Positions 1-13,232 of a DNA stretch of 13,232 bases are shown here, one piece after another. The notes under the pieces were generated by a model that searched no databases, was not told where the DNA came from, and saw nothing but the letters and a program-made list of their open reading frames with translations. Within the stretch, counting starts at the first letter, position 1. Every line of letters starts with the position of its first letter. Source of the DNA: an uncultured Paracoccaceae bacterium (GTDB lineage Bacteria; Pseudomonadota; Alphaproteobacteria; Rhodobacterales; Rhodobacteraceae); NCBI GenBank assembly GCA_958439195.1, contig OY288180.1:1-13232 (forward strand). The letters are read 5' to 3'. Both the position numbers and the translations under genes were made by a program.

Positions 1-211
1 CCCAACTAAGCTGCCTACTGTTTCACAGATATCCCTGGGGATGTCCGACCAAGAGGGCGAGAGAAAGAGAGAGAACTACGCAGAGAAGGGGGGAATTCGC
101 TTCTTGCATATGTTAAGGGAGTGGACCCTTACCTAATACAGATAGGCCCACTACCAATGTAAACCAGAGTGCTGACTACATGCCGCATGCCCTCACTGCT
201 GTATGTCACAG
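1..211 (+). other. 3' end of an upstream intron
   Basis: No coding frame continues leftward here. The segment ends in a CACAG acceptor at 207-211 before exon 1. An ATG at 203 is open into the exon, but it overlaps the acceptor and is not followed by a signal peptide, so I read it as intronic. A purine-rich stretch at 55-90 belongs to a dispersed repeat described separately. Confidence 0.6.
61..157 (+). repeat. Dispersed repeat D1, copy 1
   Basis: A GA-rich stretch followed by CTACGCA, a G-run, and then GGACCC...TTACC...GGCC(C/T)AC...TACCA recurs in the same order at 8863-8957 in intron 11. The two copies are diverged and differ in GA-tract length. No coding capacity or terminal repeats are visible. 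It is probably a non-autonomous or intron-borne dispersed repeat. Confidence 0.45.
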
Positions 212-13185
<12,974 letters not shown>

Positions 13186-13232
13186 GTCAGTACAGCAGTG
13201 CAGGAGATGGTTTTGTTGTACTGGTTGGGAGG
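13186..13232 (+). other. Start of intron 16
   Basis: GTCAGT donor followed by 41 bases up to the window edge, without a recognisable feature. Confidence 0.7.

Overview
The window is nuclear DNA of a eukaryote, covering an internal part of one large, intron-rich gene on the + strand. Sixteen exons of 91-209 bases (2,426 coding bases, about 808 codons) join in one open frame with no stop. Every junction is GT-AG and every phase matches its neighbour. Fifteen complete introns of 398-1,001 bases make up most of the sequence. Neither the start codon with signal peptide nor the stop codon is inside the window. I found no bacterial-style operon, RNA gene, CRISPR array or autonomous transposon.

The protein looks extracellular or lumenal. 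It has about 40 cysteines and eight N-X-S/T sequons, and no hydrophobic span long enough for a membrane helix. An amphipathic leucine-rich N-terminal part (exons 1-2) leads into a long Cys-containing ectodomain (exons 3-15) that I do not recognise. Exon 16 ends in a CPPGY...CTPCPKGQF segment of the GCC2/GCC3 (ephrin-receptor-like) or EGF/TNFR-like Cys-rich type. Such modules usually occur in arrays, which would lie beyond the right edge.

Plant-type telomere-like motifs (TTTAGGG/CCCTAAA) occur in 11 of the 15 complete introns, in both orientations. This suggests an organism with Arabidopsis-type telomeres and a large, repeat-rich genome. A green alga of prasinophyte type would fit, but cryptophytes, chromerids and dinoflagellates share the repeat, so the lineage is unresolved.

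The most unusual feature is architectural. About ten of the sixteen exons are accompanied in the adjoining intron by one or more decayed or nearly fresh copies of their own end, often including the splice site. Examples are exon 2 (both ends), exon 5, exon 7, exon 8 (both ends), exon 11, exon 12, exon 13, exon 14 (an exact 100-bp period), exon 15 (a 161-bp block) and exon 16. Several copies stop at, or sit beside, telomere-like motifs. The introns seem to have grown by repeated local duplication of exon-intron borders, possibly at break-repair sites, leaving ladders of decoy donors and acceptors.

Layout: 1-211 intron end with a dispersed repeat; 212-3084 exons 1-4; 3500-5135 exons 5-7; 5935-7748 exons 8-10; 8528-10661 exons 11-13; 11060-13185 exons 14-16; 13186-13232 start of the next intron. 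Other intron contents are microsatellites, short minisatellites, an AT-rich block, hairpins and three pairs of dispersed repeats.
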